From contig NC_064836.1 in assembly GCF_024166365.1 (NCBI RefSeq), positions 36,438,833-36,502,832 on the forward strand: a DNA stretch of 64,000 nt, written 5' to 3'. A model generated the notes under the pieces. It made no database searches and had not been told where the DNA came from. It was given only the letters and a program-made list of their open reading frames with translations. Positions 9,721-20,600 of this stretch are shown here, in pieces (within the stretch, counting starts at the first letter, position 1; each line of letters starts with the position of its first letter). The stretch comes from Elephas maximus indicus. Taxonomy: Eukaryota; Chordata; Mammalia; Proboscidea; Elephantidae. A program made the translations under genes and the position numbers.

Positions 9721-10432
9721 CGTGTGGTCTTCTGTTTGACCAGTTATTTTGTTTCCTATTTGGATCTTTCTTGTCAGGTAGCTGCTGTGTTTCATGTGTC
9801 TAGTGATCATTGGTTGGCCACTCATATTTAAGAGAGGGGAACTGGCTTACTAGTGTGGATTCCCTCTTTCTTGTGTAATGACGTGGCTGGGAGCTCTCTG
9901 TTGTAAAACAGACTTGAAGGAATCATTACTCTTTACTTCAAGTTGTCAGCCTGCAGGTCTTAATATTCCAGAATGAGGAGACGTTAACTCTGGGCACAAA
10001 TGTTCACCTTCAAAACATTGGCTTATCCCAGACATTCAGTTTCTGGAAATGCCTTTTGTTTTATTTTTTCCTGGGAGATAAAAATACCGGACTCTACGTG
10101 GGGCGGAAGAAATTGATGAGGGTTGCCAGGTAGGGGAACACCTGTACTACAGTTGGTGAATCTGTTTTCCTGCTTGTTGATTGCTGTGAGACCAAAACTT
10201 GTCTGAGTTTCCATAGAAGCGATTGCCATAGAATTACCTTCAAAGCTGGGACATTTTGAGAGTGATAGGGAGCTCTGTTAATGATTGCTCCAGGAAAATA
10301 ATGCCTATGTTAACCATGATTTATGTTGACTTTGGGGTCTGACAAAAATGACTGCTAACTATACAGTGTTGATTGCTAGAATTAGAGCCAGGAGATATGC
10401 CCTCTGAATGAAGAAACAGCATTTATATACAT
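9721..10432. other. Unassigned sequence
   Basis: No recognised repeat or gene. Confidence 0.4.
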
Positions 10433-10659
10433 AAAACAAAAAACAAACAAACAAAAAACTGTTGCCATTGAGTTGATTCTGACTCATGGAGACCCCTGTC
10501 TTTCAGAGTAGAACTGTGCTGCATAGGGTTTTCAATGGCTGTCATCTTTCAGAATTAGATCACTAGGTTTTTCTTCCAAGGTGTCTCTGGGTGGATTCAA
10601 ACCACCAACATTTCGGTCCCTAGCTGAGTGTTTAACCATTCGCACCACCCAGGGACTCC
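10433..10659 (-). repeat. Afrotherian SINE, long type
   Basis: Minus-strand long-type copy: the A-rich tail (CAAACAAACAAAAAACTGTT), GAGTAGAACTGTGCTGCATA, the core GTTTTTCTTCCAAGGTGTCT and the head end CACCACCCAGGGACTCC. Confidence 0.88.
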
Positions 10660-10794
10660 ATTTGTATGTCTTGCTAATATAACTATGCGAGGACAGTACA
10701 AAATTATAAGTAGTCTGAGTTGTAAAACATTTTTGGCAAACGCAAATTTTAACCATTTAAGTATGCGTTTCCTTGCTTCCTTAGATGACTTGGA

Positions 10795-10855
10795 TATCAG
10801 GGAAAGACCGTTTCAGGCAGAGGGAACAGTAAGTGGAAAGTTCTGAGCAGAGGAC
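10795..10855 (-). mobile_element. Possible L2 fragment
   Basis: The stretch CCGTTTCAGGCAGAGGGAAC and AGTAAGTGGAAAG fits the reversed L2 block 'cattccaggcagagggaacagcaagtgc'. It is short, so confidence is limited. Confidence 0.45.
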
Positions 10856-10867
10856 TTGTCTGCTCTG

Positions 10868-11054
10868 TTCAGTTATGGCTAATGGCGAACCCCTCTGTGT
10901 CAGAGTAGTACTGCGCTCCGTAGGGTTTTCAGTGGCTAAGTTTTTGAAAGTAGATTGCCAGGCCTTTCTTCTGAGGTGCCTCTGGGTGGTCTTGGACCTC
11001 CAGCATTTTGGCTAGTAGTTGAGTGCTTAACTATTTGCACCACCCAGAGACTCT
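10868..11054 (-). repeat. Afrotherian SINE, long type
   Basis: The copy carries GTGTCAGAGTAGTACTGCGC, GCCAGGCCTTTCTTCTGAGG, TGCCTCTGGGTGG and CACCACCCAGAGACTC. The tail is diverged. Confidence 0.82.
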
Positions 11055-11601
11055 ACATTTGTCATTAATTGTTCCCCCATCATTGGCGTCAGATGGGGCT
11101 GAAAGTAGGATTAAAGTTAATATAGTTTTACAACCCTCTTTAATTTCATTTATTAGACATCAGAGCTTTTCAAAGCAGTCCTATGGTTAATTTCTCAAAT
11201 TAGGCCGTAAAAGTTCACAAGAGACCCTGACTTCTTAAGCAGTGTGCCTGGCTTTGTCCTACCAACTTCCTTAGGACTCTTGTAACTGTTAGGTTTTAAG
11301 GCCGTTGCTATGTGCCTTTGCCCTATTATTTATTTTAGCCAGTGGACACACCTTTTCCTTTTTCTTCTGGTCTGTTGATGGCCTTTCCTTGTGATAACAG
11401 TTGACATAATCCTGCTGAACTGAAGGAAAACACTACCAAGAAAAACACTTCCCAACTTTCTCAGGCCTCTGTTTGGGGGAATGTAGGTCTCAAACCAAGG
11501 TCAAGTGAAGACAAAGACACCAGCCGGCACAGCCAAGTATTTCTGGTTCTCAGCCATTCTGCTCTTCGCTTGATAGGCGCATGAGAAGAAATTTACATCT
11601 C
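11055..11601. other. Unassigned sequence
   Basis: Nothing recognised. Confidence 0.35.
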
Positions 11602-11662
11602 TGCCCCATCCTGAAAAAAAAAGAAAAAAAAGTTTTCTTTTTTTTTTTTTTGCCCCATCCTG
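11602..11662. repeat. A-run/T-run fold-back insertion with 12-bp direct repeats
   Basis: TGCCCCATCCTG occurs at 11602-11613 and again at 11651-11662. Between them lie 37 bp: an A-rich run with single G's, then GTTTTC, then a T-run. The insert can fold on itself. The flanking repeats look like a target-site duplication, so this may be a retrotransposition by-product retaining only poly(A) and its inverted complement. Confidence 0.7.
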
Positions 11663-11669
11663 GTGTAAT

Positions 11670-12215
11670 AAATTGGAACAATAATGAGACGCCATTTTTC
11701 CCCTGTTAGATTGGCAAACGTTTTTAAATAACCAATCACAGCCATGGCTGGTAAATACTCAGGGAATAAGAACTCTCCTTTACTTTGGTGATATGAGTGT
11801 AAATTTCTCAATTGTTTAGGTAAATAAGTCTGGTGGGCAGCTATTTGAATTATAACTATGTAAATGTATCCGTTATGGTGTTTGAATTCTAACTTACATT
11901 AAAAAAATCACATTGGATGAAGGATAGAGATGTAGACACAATGCTATTTGTCGCATTGTTTGTAATGTCAATAAATTATAAAAATCTGAACGCCCATCAA
12001 TGGGAAATTCAATAAATCGTGGTGCACATAGACCCACACACTATGGAAAATGACGCGGTTGCTATAAAAAAGAATGAGTTAGATTTTTATGTATTGGTTG
12101 GGAAGGATATTCATAATATATAGTGAAATGAAAGAAGCAAATCCAGAGTAAAGCAAATAACATCAACCCATTAAAAAATCAAAACCAAAAAACAAGCTAT
12201 ATGATTGACTTAAGA
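11670..12215 (+). mobile_element. Old L1 fragment (ORF2 3' end)
   Basis: Plus-strand order typical of old L1: AATGAGACGCCATTTTTCCC, TTAGATTGGCAAACG, a CGCCCATCAATGGGAAATTC block, then CTATAAAAAAGAATGAGTTA and ATAGTGAAATGAAAGAAGC. It is decayed and not open. Confidence 0.65.
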
Positions 12216-12447
12216 GAAAACGGGGCCACATACACACTCAGTTCTTCACGTTTGTTGCCTAAGATAGGTATGGGGAGTTGTTAAGTTTTCATTCGTTCGT
12301 TTACGCATTCATTAAATCAGAAAAAGGAAGACACAGAGAGAGGAAGAGAAAAGGCAGGGACATGTTCCTGGTAATGGATTCTGGGTGGAAGGAGGGATAA
12401 CCACCAATATGGCAGCTGGTCTCATTACCTCCCACCTACACGGGAGT
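12216..12447. other. Unassigned sequence upstream of a SINE
   Basis: The stretch contains a purine-rich tract, including AGAGAGGAAGAGAA at 12337-12350, which recurs at 12787-12800 beyond the SINE. Confidence 0.35.
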
Positions 12448-12783
12448 AGGGGCAGTGGTGGCTCAGTGGTGGAATTCTTGACTTCTGTGTGGGAGACCCA
12501 GGTCAATGCACCTCGTGTGCAGCCGCCGCCGATCTGTTAGTGGGGGCTTGCCTGTTGCCATGGTGCTGAACAGGTTTCAGTGGAGTTTCCAGACTGACAG
12601 GGACTAGGAAGAAAGGCCGGACAATCTCCTTCTGAAAATCAGCCAGTGAAAACCAATGGATCACAAAGATCTGATCCACAACTGATCATGGAGATGGCGC
12701 AGGACCCGGCCCCATTTTATTCCCTTGTGCATGGGATCACCGTGAGTCAGGGCGACTCTACAGCAGCCAATGACAACAGAGAG
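12448..12783 (+). repeat. tRNA-Gly-headed SINE, most complete copy
   Basis: The head GTGGTGGCTCAGTGGTGGAA and TTCTTGACTTCTGTGTGGGA GACCC follows tRNA-Gly. Then come CGCCGCCGATCTGTTAGTGG, the core AACAGGTTTCAGTGGAGTTT and AAAATCAGCCAGTGAAAACC, and the RTE-like tail GATGGCGCAGGACC...CACCGTGAGTCAGGGCGACT. The B box is damaged, so it is unlikely to be transcribed from its internal promoter. The 97-aa open frame here is accidental. Confidence 0.85.
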
Positions 12784-12800
12784 TGCAGAGAGGAAGAGAA

Positions 12801-13054
12801 GGGGGAGGCCTGTCGAAGCACCGTAGCTACGGTCAGTGCCCTGACTCCCAGCTACATAAAGAAGGCAGTGGGAAGACCCCAAAGAGAAAACGGATGCTTG
12901 GTATTTAGGCAAAGGAAGTTAACAGAATCCATTCCTTAGTGACGAACAGTTTGGAGTTACAGAACACTCTGCAGTGAATGTCCGTGAGTACCTGGGGGGA
13001 GTTTTTCTGGGATTTATACTTTAGAAGTTGATTCGTTGGTCCCTAAACTTCATA
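12801..13054. other. Unassigned sequence
   Basis: Nothing recognised. Confidence 0.35.
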
Positions 13055-13900
13055 TTTTGATACATATTGCCATAATGCTTTCCAAATTTATACCAATTTG
13101 CTCTTTTCATTGCATACTTTTCTTCTCAAATTTACACTATGCTCTGGATAGTAAAACAAAAATGTTCATTAACTATCATGAATTATGAATTTGGAAGTTC
13201 CCATTTCCCCCATTTCCTCACCACTACTTGTCATTGTCAGACTTTTTAATTTGTTCCAGTCTAATGGATGTGAAAGGTATCTTGTATTAATTTGCATGTT
13301 TCTATTACTAGCTGGTTATGGTTTCTTTTCTTGTCTTTATTGGCCATATAGAAAGTCTCTTCCCTGAACTGAGGGTTTAAAGACATTTATGAAGTGCATT
13401 TTTTATTTATCGATATTTTTGTATAGTCTACAGTTGCTTATCAAATGCTTTGTAAATATTTTCTCTGCCTCTAGTGTGCCTTTTAACTTTGTTGGTGCCT
13501 AATGGATGGAAGTTTAAAATGTTAATTACATGTTAATTAATCTTTTAGTTCATACTTCAGGATTTGCTCTTTTTATATGTTAAGAAATCTTTTCTTACTT
13601 CAATGTTATGAGATAAAAAAACCCAGTTGCTGTCAAGTCGATTCCAGCTCATGGCGACCCCATGTGTGTCAGAATAGAACTGTGCTCCATAGGATTTTCA
13701 ATGGCTGATTTTTTAGAAGTAGACTTCCAGGCTTTTCTTCCAAGGTGCCTCTGAGCGGACTTGAACCTCCAACCTTCCAGTTAGCAACCAAGAGTGTTAA
13801 CCATTTGTACCACCCACGGACTACTTGTTCTGAGATAGCCTCCTGTATTTTATCTTCTAAAACTCTTCAATATTACTTTTAGCATTTAGGACTTTAACCA
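13055..13900 (-). mobile_element. Ancient L1 ORF2 fragment, split by a SINE
   Basis: Reversed L1 sequence: CCATTTCCTCACCACTACTT, CTAATGGATGTGAAAGGTAT, TATTAATTTGCATGTTTCTA, TATTGGCCATATAG. After the SINE at 13615-13824 it continues with TTTAGCATTTAGGACTTTAA, matching the usual 'tttaggtctttgatcc' block. It is old. Confidence 0.55.
13615..13824 (-). repeat. Afrotherian SINE, long type
   Basis: The plus strand reads AAACCCAGTTGCTGTCAAGT, CATGTGTGTCAGAATAGAAC, TTCCAGGCTTTTCTTCCAAG and TGTACCACCCACGGACTA. It is inserted within the old L1 fragment. Confidence 0.88.
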
Positions 13901-14400
13901 TGTGAACTGCCTCTTTGTGTATGGGATAAGTAGGAATTTAATTTTCTGTTACATTTTGATGTTTATTTTTCAATCACATGGGGTCAGACCTTTCTATTGG
14001 CATGCCCATCTGCAACTTGGTGAACTATCCAGGAGAACAAAACAGTCCATAGTAGGCATCAGCCAGGGCATTGTGGTTAACCATTGGGACTCATGTGTAA
14101 GCTTCAGAAACCAAAGAACAAGTCAGCTCCATTACTTGGGTTAGCGAGTGGAGTGACTTCCGTGGAGTCTCCTGTGTCAGGAACATTGGATAATGGAGAA
14201 TCAGGGACATCCACTGTTTGTCAAGGAGTACAACTGGCCGGGCCTCACACATGAATATCAGGATCTGGTGCAAAACACCAACCAGCCAGCAATCATAGCA
14301 GAACAAAGGAGCCAAAGTGTTTTCCAGGTAACCAGAGGAACGGATTTTCTGGGAAAGTCCACTTTCTGTAATATCACTAATTAATTTATAGCCCTCAATA
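13901..14400. other. Unassigned sequence
   Basis: No repeat or exon recognised. The open frames at 14091-14384 lie on both strands of the same bases and have no family signature. Confidence 0.35.
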
Positions 14401-14567
14401 AAATAAAAAAAACCAGACCCATTGCTGTCGAGTCAACTCCGACTCATAGCGACCCCATAGGACAGAGTAGACCTGCCCCATAGAGTTTCCAAGGAACACC
14501 TGGTGGATTCGAACTGACAACCTTTTTGTTGCAGCCGAGCTCTTAACCACTGTGCCACCGGAGCTCC
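14401..14567 (-). repeat. Afrotherian SINE, short type
   Basis: A well-preserved copy: CATTGCTGTCGAGTCAACTC, CCGACTCATAGCGACCCCAT, GAGTTTCCAAGGAACACCTG and CACTGTGCCACCGGAGCTCC. Confidence 0.9.
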
Positions 14568-15596
14568 GCTGCCCTTCATAACTTTGTAAAAACTAAAGGT
14601 AGCAAAGAGAAGGGAAAAATCCTATTTTAATTGTTTAGTTGGAAAAAAATTTATATTTATTTTTGCCCCAAAAAAGAACAAAGTAAAAACAATTATTTTT
14701 AATAATCTTGAGGAGAGATTAATATTATCTTTTTTCTGTAAAATTGCTTTCTTATAAGTAAAACTATGTGGGGTTTCATAGTAATTTCATTATTCATATA
14801 GATCCTTAAAGAAAATAAAAGAAAAAAAAGACTTTGAGTTACGTAAAGCTTTTATACTGTTTTGTACTCCGTGAAGTAAAATCCCAATGTACACATAAGT
14901 CTTAATTATTAGAATTAAAAAGTGTAACCCAGAATCCAGTTTGTAATTTCTAAAGAATGAGTGTCAGTACAAATGTTTGAGATATAGATTGATCTTTGTA
15001 ATAAAAAAAGTTTTTTTTTTTCAAAATAAAAAATTAGCTGGGAATATCCCACGTGCAGTCTAAATCCCCTATTTGGCTTAGGTAATTTTTCTTCTTCTTC
15101 CCCAACACATTGCAGTCTTTCTATGAATGACATCAATTTGGAAATACCCTCTGGTTTTCTGAGTTATAAATGGATATTTCGCTCTGAACTCCCCATTATA
15201 CTATGATTCATACTTTCACTTCTGTTTTTTTTTTTATACTATCATTTTGAAAAAGTGAAAATGAAACTGTCTCATTGGCCAACAGTTCACAAGGGAGAGG
15301 ACAAATACAGAGCTGTATAGAATGATTTAGATGTTATTTAAGGATGATTATGTGGGGATATTATCTAAAAATTCCTAAAAAAAATGCAGTCATGAGGAAA
15401 AAAAAAAATTGCTCCTAGAGGGTTACCCTGGGACTTCACAGTGACTATTGTCCAAGTTCTGCATTATGTAGGAGGTGCATTGGTTACCATTTCTTCTGGC
15501 CTTTCTTTTTTTCAACCATTAAAACACTTTTTTTTTAATGGAACTGGGTTATGAACTCTGGAATTTTTTCTCTTCACCATTACACTATAGTAGAAA
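14568..15596. other. Unassigned AT-rich sequence
   Basis: AT-rich with several short A or T runs. Nothing recognised. Confidence 0.4.
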
Positions 15597-15730
15597 GATG
15601 ATAGGAAGAAAGGAAGGAAGAAGGAAGGAAGGAAGAAGGAAGGAAGAAGGAAGGAAAGAACTAATGGAGGGAGGGAGGAAGGGAGGGAGGAAGGACGGAA
15701 AGAAAGAACTAAGGGAGGGAGGGAAGAAGA
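15597..15730 (+). repeat. GGAA/GGGA polypurine microsatellite
   Basis: An interrupted run of AGGA, AAGG and GGGA units on the plus strand, with two AAAGAACTAA(T/G)GG interruptions about 57 bp apart that suggest an internal duplication. The long open frame across it (lysine, glycine, arginine and glutamate rich) is a repeat artefact. Confidence 0.9.
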
Positions 15731-15819
15731 TAGCGAGGTCGATGAAGGTGGACAATTCCAAAGTGACTCCGGGCCTGAAAGTTTCTATTCATACTGCACA
15801 CTTCCTTAGGGTGGCGGTC

Positions 15820-15905
15820 ATGCCTGCTCATTGCTGTGTCCCCTGTGCCTCATTCAGTTCCTGGAACACAGCAACGCTCAACAAATATTTGTTGAATAAA
15901 CTAAT
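15820..15905 (+). repeat. L2/MIR-type 3' end
   Basis: TTCCTGGAACACAGCAACGC followed by TCAACAAATATTTGTTGAAT is the classic terminal block of ancient L2/MIR elements. Confidence 0.65.
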
Positions 15906-17145
15906 ACAGTACCTTAAAAGCAAATTCTTGTCCTTCATGGCTTTCCGTGGAAAACCACAAGCTAAACATTTCTTCTCAGGTCTCAGCATTCTAGTTAGTA
16001 TGAAATATCAGGAACGCTCTGAATTTCTCTTGTAAGCTCCTTGGAATGGTAATGTTTAGTATCATGAATTGTGAGGTCTAAGACTAGATACCTCAATGGC
16101 TTGCTGTGCTTTATGTAGCTGGACTTGTAGAATTTTTTTTTTTTTCCAGAGATTGTAAATCTTTTAGAATGAGTAAGGTGCTTCTAAAATTGTTAACTAT
16201 TTAAAAAATTCTTTTATTAAGTATACATTTACCTTCCTGGGCTACCTGTCACCAAAAGGCATTCCCATCAAAGAATTATGTTTTTTGAGTAAATATGTTT
16301 CCTATGACTCAATAAATCTCCCAACTTCAAAGCCCGCAGATAGAAAAAAAAAAAAATTTCCCACATTCCCTGCTTGGATGCTTTATATGTCAAATTTACA
16401 AACTTTTTTATTAAGTTAAGGCATTGCAGACTGTTCTTATATAAGACGGCATATCACCTTATATTTTTAACCATCATTAACGTCTTTAGATGGGATGATC
16501 TAGTAGACCAGTAAGCCAATCACTCTTTGGATTTCTACAGGCTCAGAACACAGGAAGTATATGAGCAGATAAGGAGCAAAAAATGTCTGCAGAGGGCAGT
16601 GCATATGAGAATATTGAGTGCAAAATCTAAAAGTTACCTCCTCCAGAAATTCTCAGCAGAGTCTCAAAACACCATTCAAAGGTATCAGAAGATCTAATGT
16701 CAGCTACACGAATAACCTGACCAGAAAAGGATATGGCGGATGCTCTGAGAACAGCGGCGATGTTAGTAGAATGGTTGTTGTTTTAAGCTATGATATTTTG
16801 TGGAAGTGTGTTAATCAGCCATGGATAAACAGAGCAGGATGGTTCTAAGGGTAAAAATGGACATTGATGATGTGAAGAAAATCATTGAGACCCTCTATGT
16901 AAAATTTAAATAAAGAGATGAGGGGCAGGAATGTGAGGTCATCTTAATGAGGCAGAATAGCTCATAAACCAGTAAGACTTGATTCGTATCTAGTTAAATA
17001 TTTTTAAAAGAAATAATTTTGTGTTAAACCGAGTGTTGGTCAGTCTGGCGTATGAAAAAAGAAAATTAAAAAATCAAGGATGTGCACTTTGGAAGAGAAT
17101 TCTAGAGAAATTTGGTCTAAAGATTTGTCCTTTCTGGTGCTGATT
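15906..17145. other. Unassigned sequence
   Basis: AT-rich, with homopolymer runs at about 16133-16145 and 16343-16357. No recognised repeat or gene. Confidence 0.4.
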
Positions 17146-17155
17146 ATTGAGGTTG

Positions 17156-17351
17156 TTGTCGTTGTTGTTGTCAGGTGCCCTGGAGTCGGTTCCGACTCAT
17201 AGCGACCCTGCATACCACAGAAGGAAACACAGCCTAGTCCTGCGCCGTCCTTACAGTCCTTGTTATGCTTGAGCCCATTGGTGCAGCTGTTGTGTCAATC
17301 CATCTCATTGAGGGTCTTCCTATTTTCCACTGGCCCTGTACTTTACCAAGC
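17156..17351 (-). mobile_element. RTE 3' end, short 5'-truncated insertion
   Basis: This is a 196-bp minus-strand copy of the RTE 3' end (plus strand: TTGTCGTTGTTGTTGTCAGG, GAGTCGGTTCCGACTCATAG, TCAATCCATCTCATTGAGGG). It is flanked by ATTGAGGTTG (17146-17155) and ATTGAGATTG (17352-17361), a 10-bp duplication with one mismatch. Confidence 0.82.
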
Positions 17352-17472
17352 ATTGAGATTGTAGCATTAGCTATTTTTAGCATGACAGCATTGAATATCT
17401 TGTGTAAATTAACCTCCACATATTTTAACTTCATGTTCACTTTTGATGGTAATTTGGCTTCTGATACAATTT

Positions 17473-17560
17473 GGAGCACCTGGATGGTGCAAAAGTAGAG
17501 ATGCTTCCTGTCCTATAGGGTTGCTATGAGTCAGAATGACTTGACGGTAGTGGGTTTGCT
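17473..17560 (+). repeat. SINE copy with internal deletion
   Basis: The head GGAGCACCTGGATGGTGCAA joins almost directly to the tail CTGTCCTATAGGGTTGCTAT. The rest of the head and the core are missing. Confidence 0.7.
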
Positions 17561-17656
17561 TAGGTGATGCAAAAGGTTAATGTGCTCAGCTGCTAACCAA
17601 GAGGTTGGAGGTTCGAATCCTCTCAGAGGTGCCTTGGAAGAAAATTCTGGCTATCT
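17561..17656 (+). repeat. SINE 5' half, split by the RTE insertion
   Basis: The head and start of the core are present: GTTAATGTGCTCAGCTGCTA, GAGGTTGGAGGTTCGAATCC and GAGGTGCCTTGGAAG. It stops in the middle of the core at TGGCTATCT (17648-17656) and resumes after the RTE at 20862. Confidence 0.88.
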
Positions 17657-20600
17657 GTTGTGGTTGTTGTTAGATGTTGTCGAGTCAGTTCCTATTCATA
17701 GCGACCCTATGCACAACAGAACGAAACACTGCCCAGTCCTGAGCCATCCTTACAATCGTTGTTATGCTTGAGCTCATTTTTGCAGCCACTGTGTCAATCC
17801 ACCTCGATGAGGGTCTTCCTCCTTTCCGCAGACCCTGTACTCTGCCAAGCATGATGTCCTTCTCCAGGGACTGATCCCTCCTGACAACATGTCCAAAGTA
17901 TGTCTCGCCATCCTTGCTTCTAAGGAGCATTCTGGTCGTACTTTTAAGGCAGATTTGTTCGGTCTTTTGGCAGCCCATGGTATATTCAATATTCTTCGCC
18001 AACACCACAATTCAAAGGTGTCAATTCTTCTTCAGTCTTCCTTATTCATTGTCCAGCTATCATATGCATATGATTTGATTGAAAATACCATGGCTTGGGT
18101 CAGGCGCACCTCGGTCTTCAGGGTGACATCTTTGCTCTTCGACCCTTTGAAGAGGTCCTTTGCAGCAGGTTTACCCAAAGCAATGCGTCTTTTGATTTCT
18201 TGACTGCTGCTTCCATGGCTGTTGATTGTGGATCCAAGTAAAATGAAATCCTTGTCAACTTCAATCTTTTTTCTGTTTATCATGATGTTGCTCATTGGTC
18301 CAGTCGTGAGGACTTTTGTTTTCTTTATGTTGAGGTGTAATCCATACTGAAGGCTGTGATCTTTGATTTTCATTAGTAAGTGCTTCAAGTCCTCTTCACT
18401 TTCAGCAAGCAAGGTTGTGTTACCTGCATAACCCAGGTCGTTAATGAGCCTTCCTCCAATCCTGATGCCCCATTCTGGTTCATATAGTCCAGCATCTCGT
18501 ATTATTTGCTCAGCATACAGATTGAATAGGTATGATGAAAGAATACAACCCTGAGGCACACCTTTCCTGACTTTAAACCAGTCAGTATCCCCTTGTTCTG
18601 TCCAAACAACTGCCTCTTGATCTATGTAAAGGTTCCTCATGAGCGCAATTAAGTGTTCTGGGAATTCCTATTCTTCACAATGTTATCTATAGTTTGTTAT
18701 GATCCACACAGTCGAATGCCTTTGCATAGTCAATAAAACACAGGTAAACATCCTTTTGGTAGTCTCTGCTTTCAACCAGGATCCATCTGACATCAGCAAT
18801 GATATCCCTGGTTCCACGTCCTCTTCTGAAACTGGTCTGAATTTCTGGCAGTTCCCTGTCGATATACTGCTGCAGCCGTTTTTGAATGATTTTCACCAAA
18901 ATTTTGCTTGCATGTGATATTAAGGATATTGTTCTATAATTTCCACATTCGGTTGGATCACCTTTCTTGGCAATAGGCATAAATATGGATCTCTTCCAGT
19001 CAGTTGGCCAGGAAGCTGTCTTCCCTATTTCTTGGCATAGAAGAGTAAGCACCTCCAGTGCTGCATCTGTTTGTTGAAACATCTCAATTGATATTCCATC
19101 AATTCCTGGAGCCTTGTTTTTTGCCAATGCCTTCAGAGCAGCTTGGACTTCTTCCTTCAGTACCATCGGTTCCTGATCATATGCCACCTCTTGAAATGGT
19201 TGAACATCAACTAATTCTTTTTGGTATAATGACTCTGTGCATTCCTTCCATCTTCTTTTGGTGCTTCCTGCATCATTTAACATTTTCCCCATGGAACCCT
19301 TCACTATTGCAACTTGAGGCTTGAATTTTTCTTCAGTTTTTTCAGCTTGAGAAAGGCCAAGTGTGTTCTTCCGTTTTGGTTTTCCATCTCCAGCTCTTTG
19401 GACATCATTATAATACTTTACTTTGTCTTCTCGAGCCACACTTTGAAATCTTCTATTCAGATTCTTCAATTCTTCCTTTTGCTTTAGCTGTTCGATGTTC
19501 GAGAGCAAGTTTCAGAGTCTTCTCTGACATCCATCTTGGTCTTTTCTTTCTTTCCTGTCTTTTCAATGACCTCTTGCTTTCTTCACGTATGATGTCCTTG
19601 ATGTCACTCCACAACTTGTCTCGTCTTTGGTCACTAGTGTTTAATGCATCAAATCTATTATTGGGATGGTCTCTAAATTCAGGTGGGATATACTCAAGGT
19701 CATATTTTGGCTCTCGTGGACTTGCTCAGATTTTCTTCAGTTTCATCTTGAACTTGCATATAAGCAATTGATGGTCTGTTCCACAGTCGGCCCCTGGCCT
19801 TGTTCTAACTGGTGATATTGAGCTTTTCTATCATCTCTTTCCACAGATGTAGTCAATTTGATTTCTGTGTGTTCCATCTGGCGAGGCCCATGTGTGTAGT
19901 TGCCGTTTATGTTGGTGAAAGAAGATATTTGCAGTGAAGAAGTTGTTGGTCATGCAAAATTCTATCATTCGGTCTCCAGCATTGTTTCTATCACCAAGGC
20001 CATATTTTCCAAGTACTGATCCTTCTTCATTTCCAACTTTTGCATTCCAGTCTCCAGTAATTATCAATGCATCTTGATTGCATGTTCAATCAATTTCAGA
20101 CAGCAGCAGCTGATAAAAATCTTCTGTTTCTTCATCTTTGTCCCTAGTGGTTGGTGCGTAAATTTGAATAATAGTCATATTCACCGGTCTTCCTTGTAGG
20201 TGTATGGATATTATCCTATCACTGACAGTGTTGTACTTCAGGATAGATCTTGAAATGTTCTTTTTGACGATGAATGCAACCAACACCATTCCTCTTTGAG
20301 TTGTCATTCCCAGCATAGTAGACTATATGATTGTCTGATTCAAAATGGCCAATACCAATCCATTTCAGCTCACTAATGCCTAGGATATCGATGTTTATGA
20401 GTTCCATTTCATTTTTGATGATTTCCAATTTTCCTGGATTCATACTTCGTACATTCCAGGTTCCGGTTATTAATGGATGTTTGCAGCTGTTTCTTCTCAT
20501 TCTGAGTCGTGCCACATCAGCAAATGAAGGTCCAAAGCTTTACTCCATCCATGTCATTAAGGTTGACTCTACTTTGAGGAGGCAGGTCTTCCCCAGTCAT

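Noticed and set aside
12448..12515. tRNA-Gly gene
   Set aside because: Again a SINE head, with a damaged B box and SINE core directly downstream.
12646..12939. 97-aa plus-strand frame
   Set aside because: Two thirds of it lie in the SINE core and tail.
15538..16035. 165-aa plus-strand frame rich in K, E, G and R
   Set aside because: Its middle is translation of the GGAA/GGGA microsatellite and its end runs into an L2/MIR fragment.
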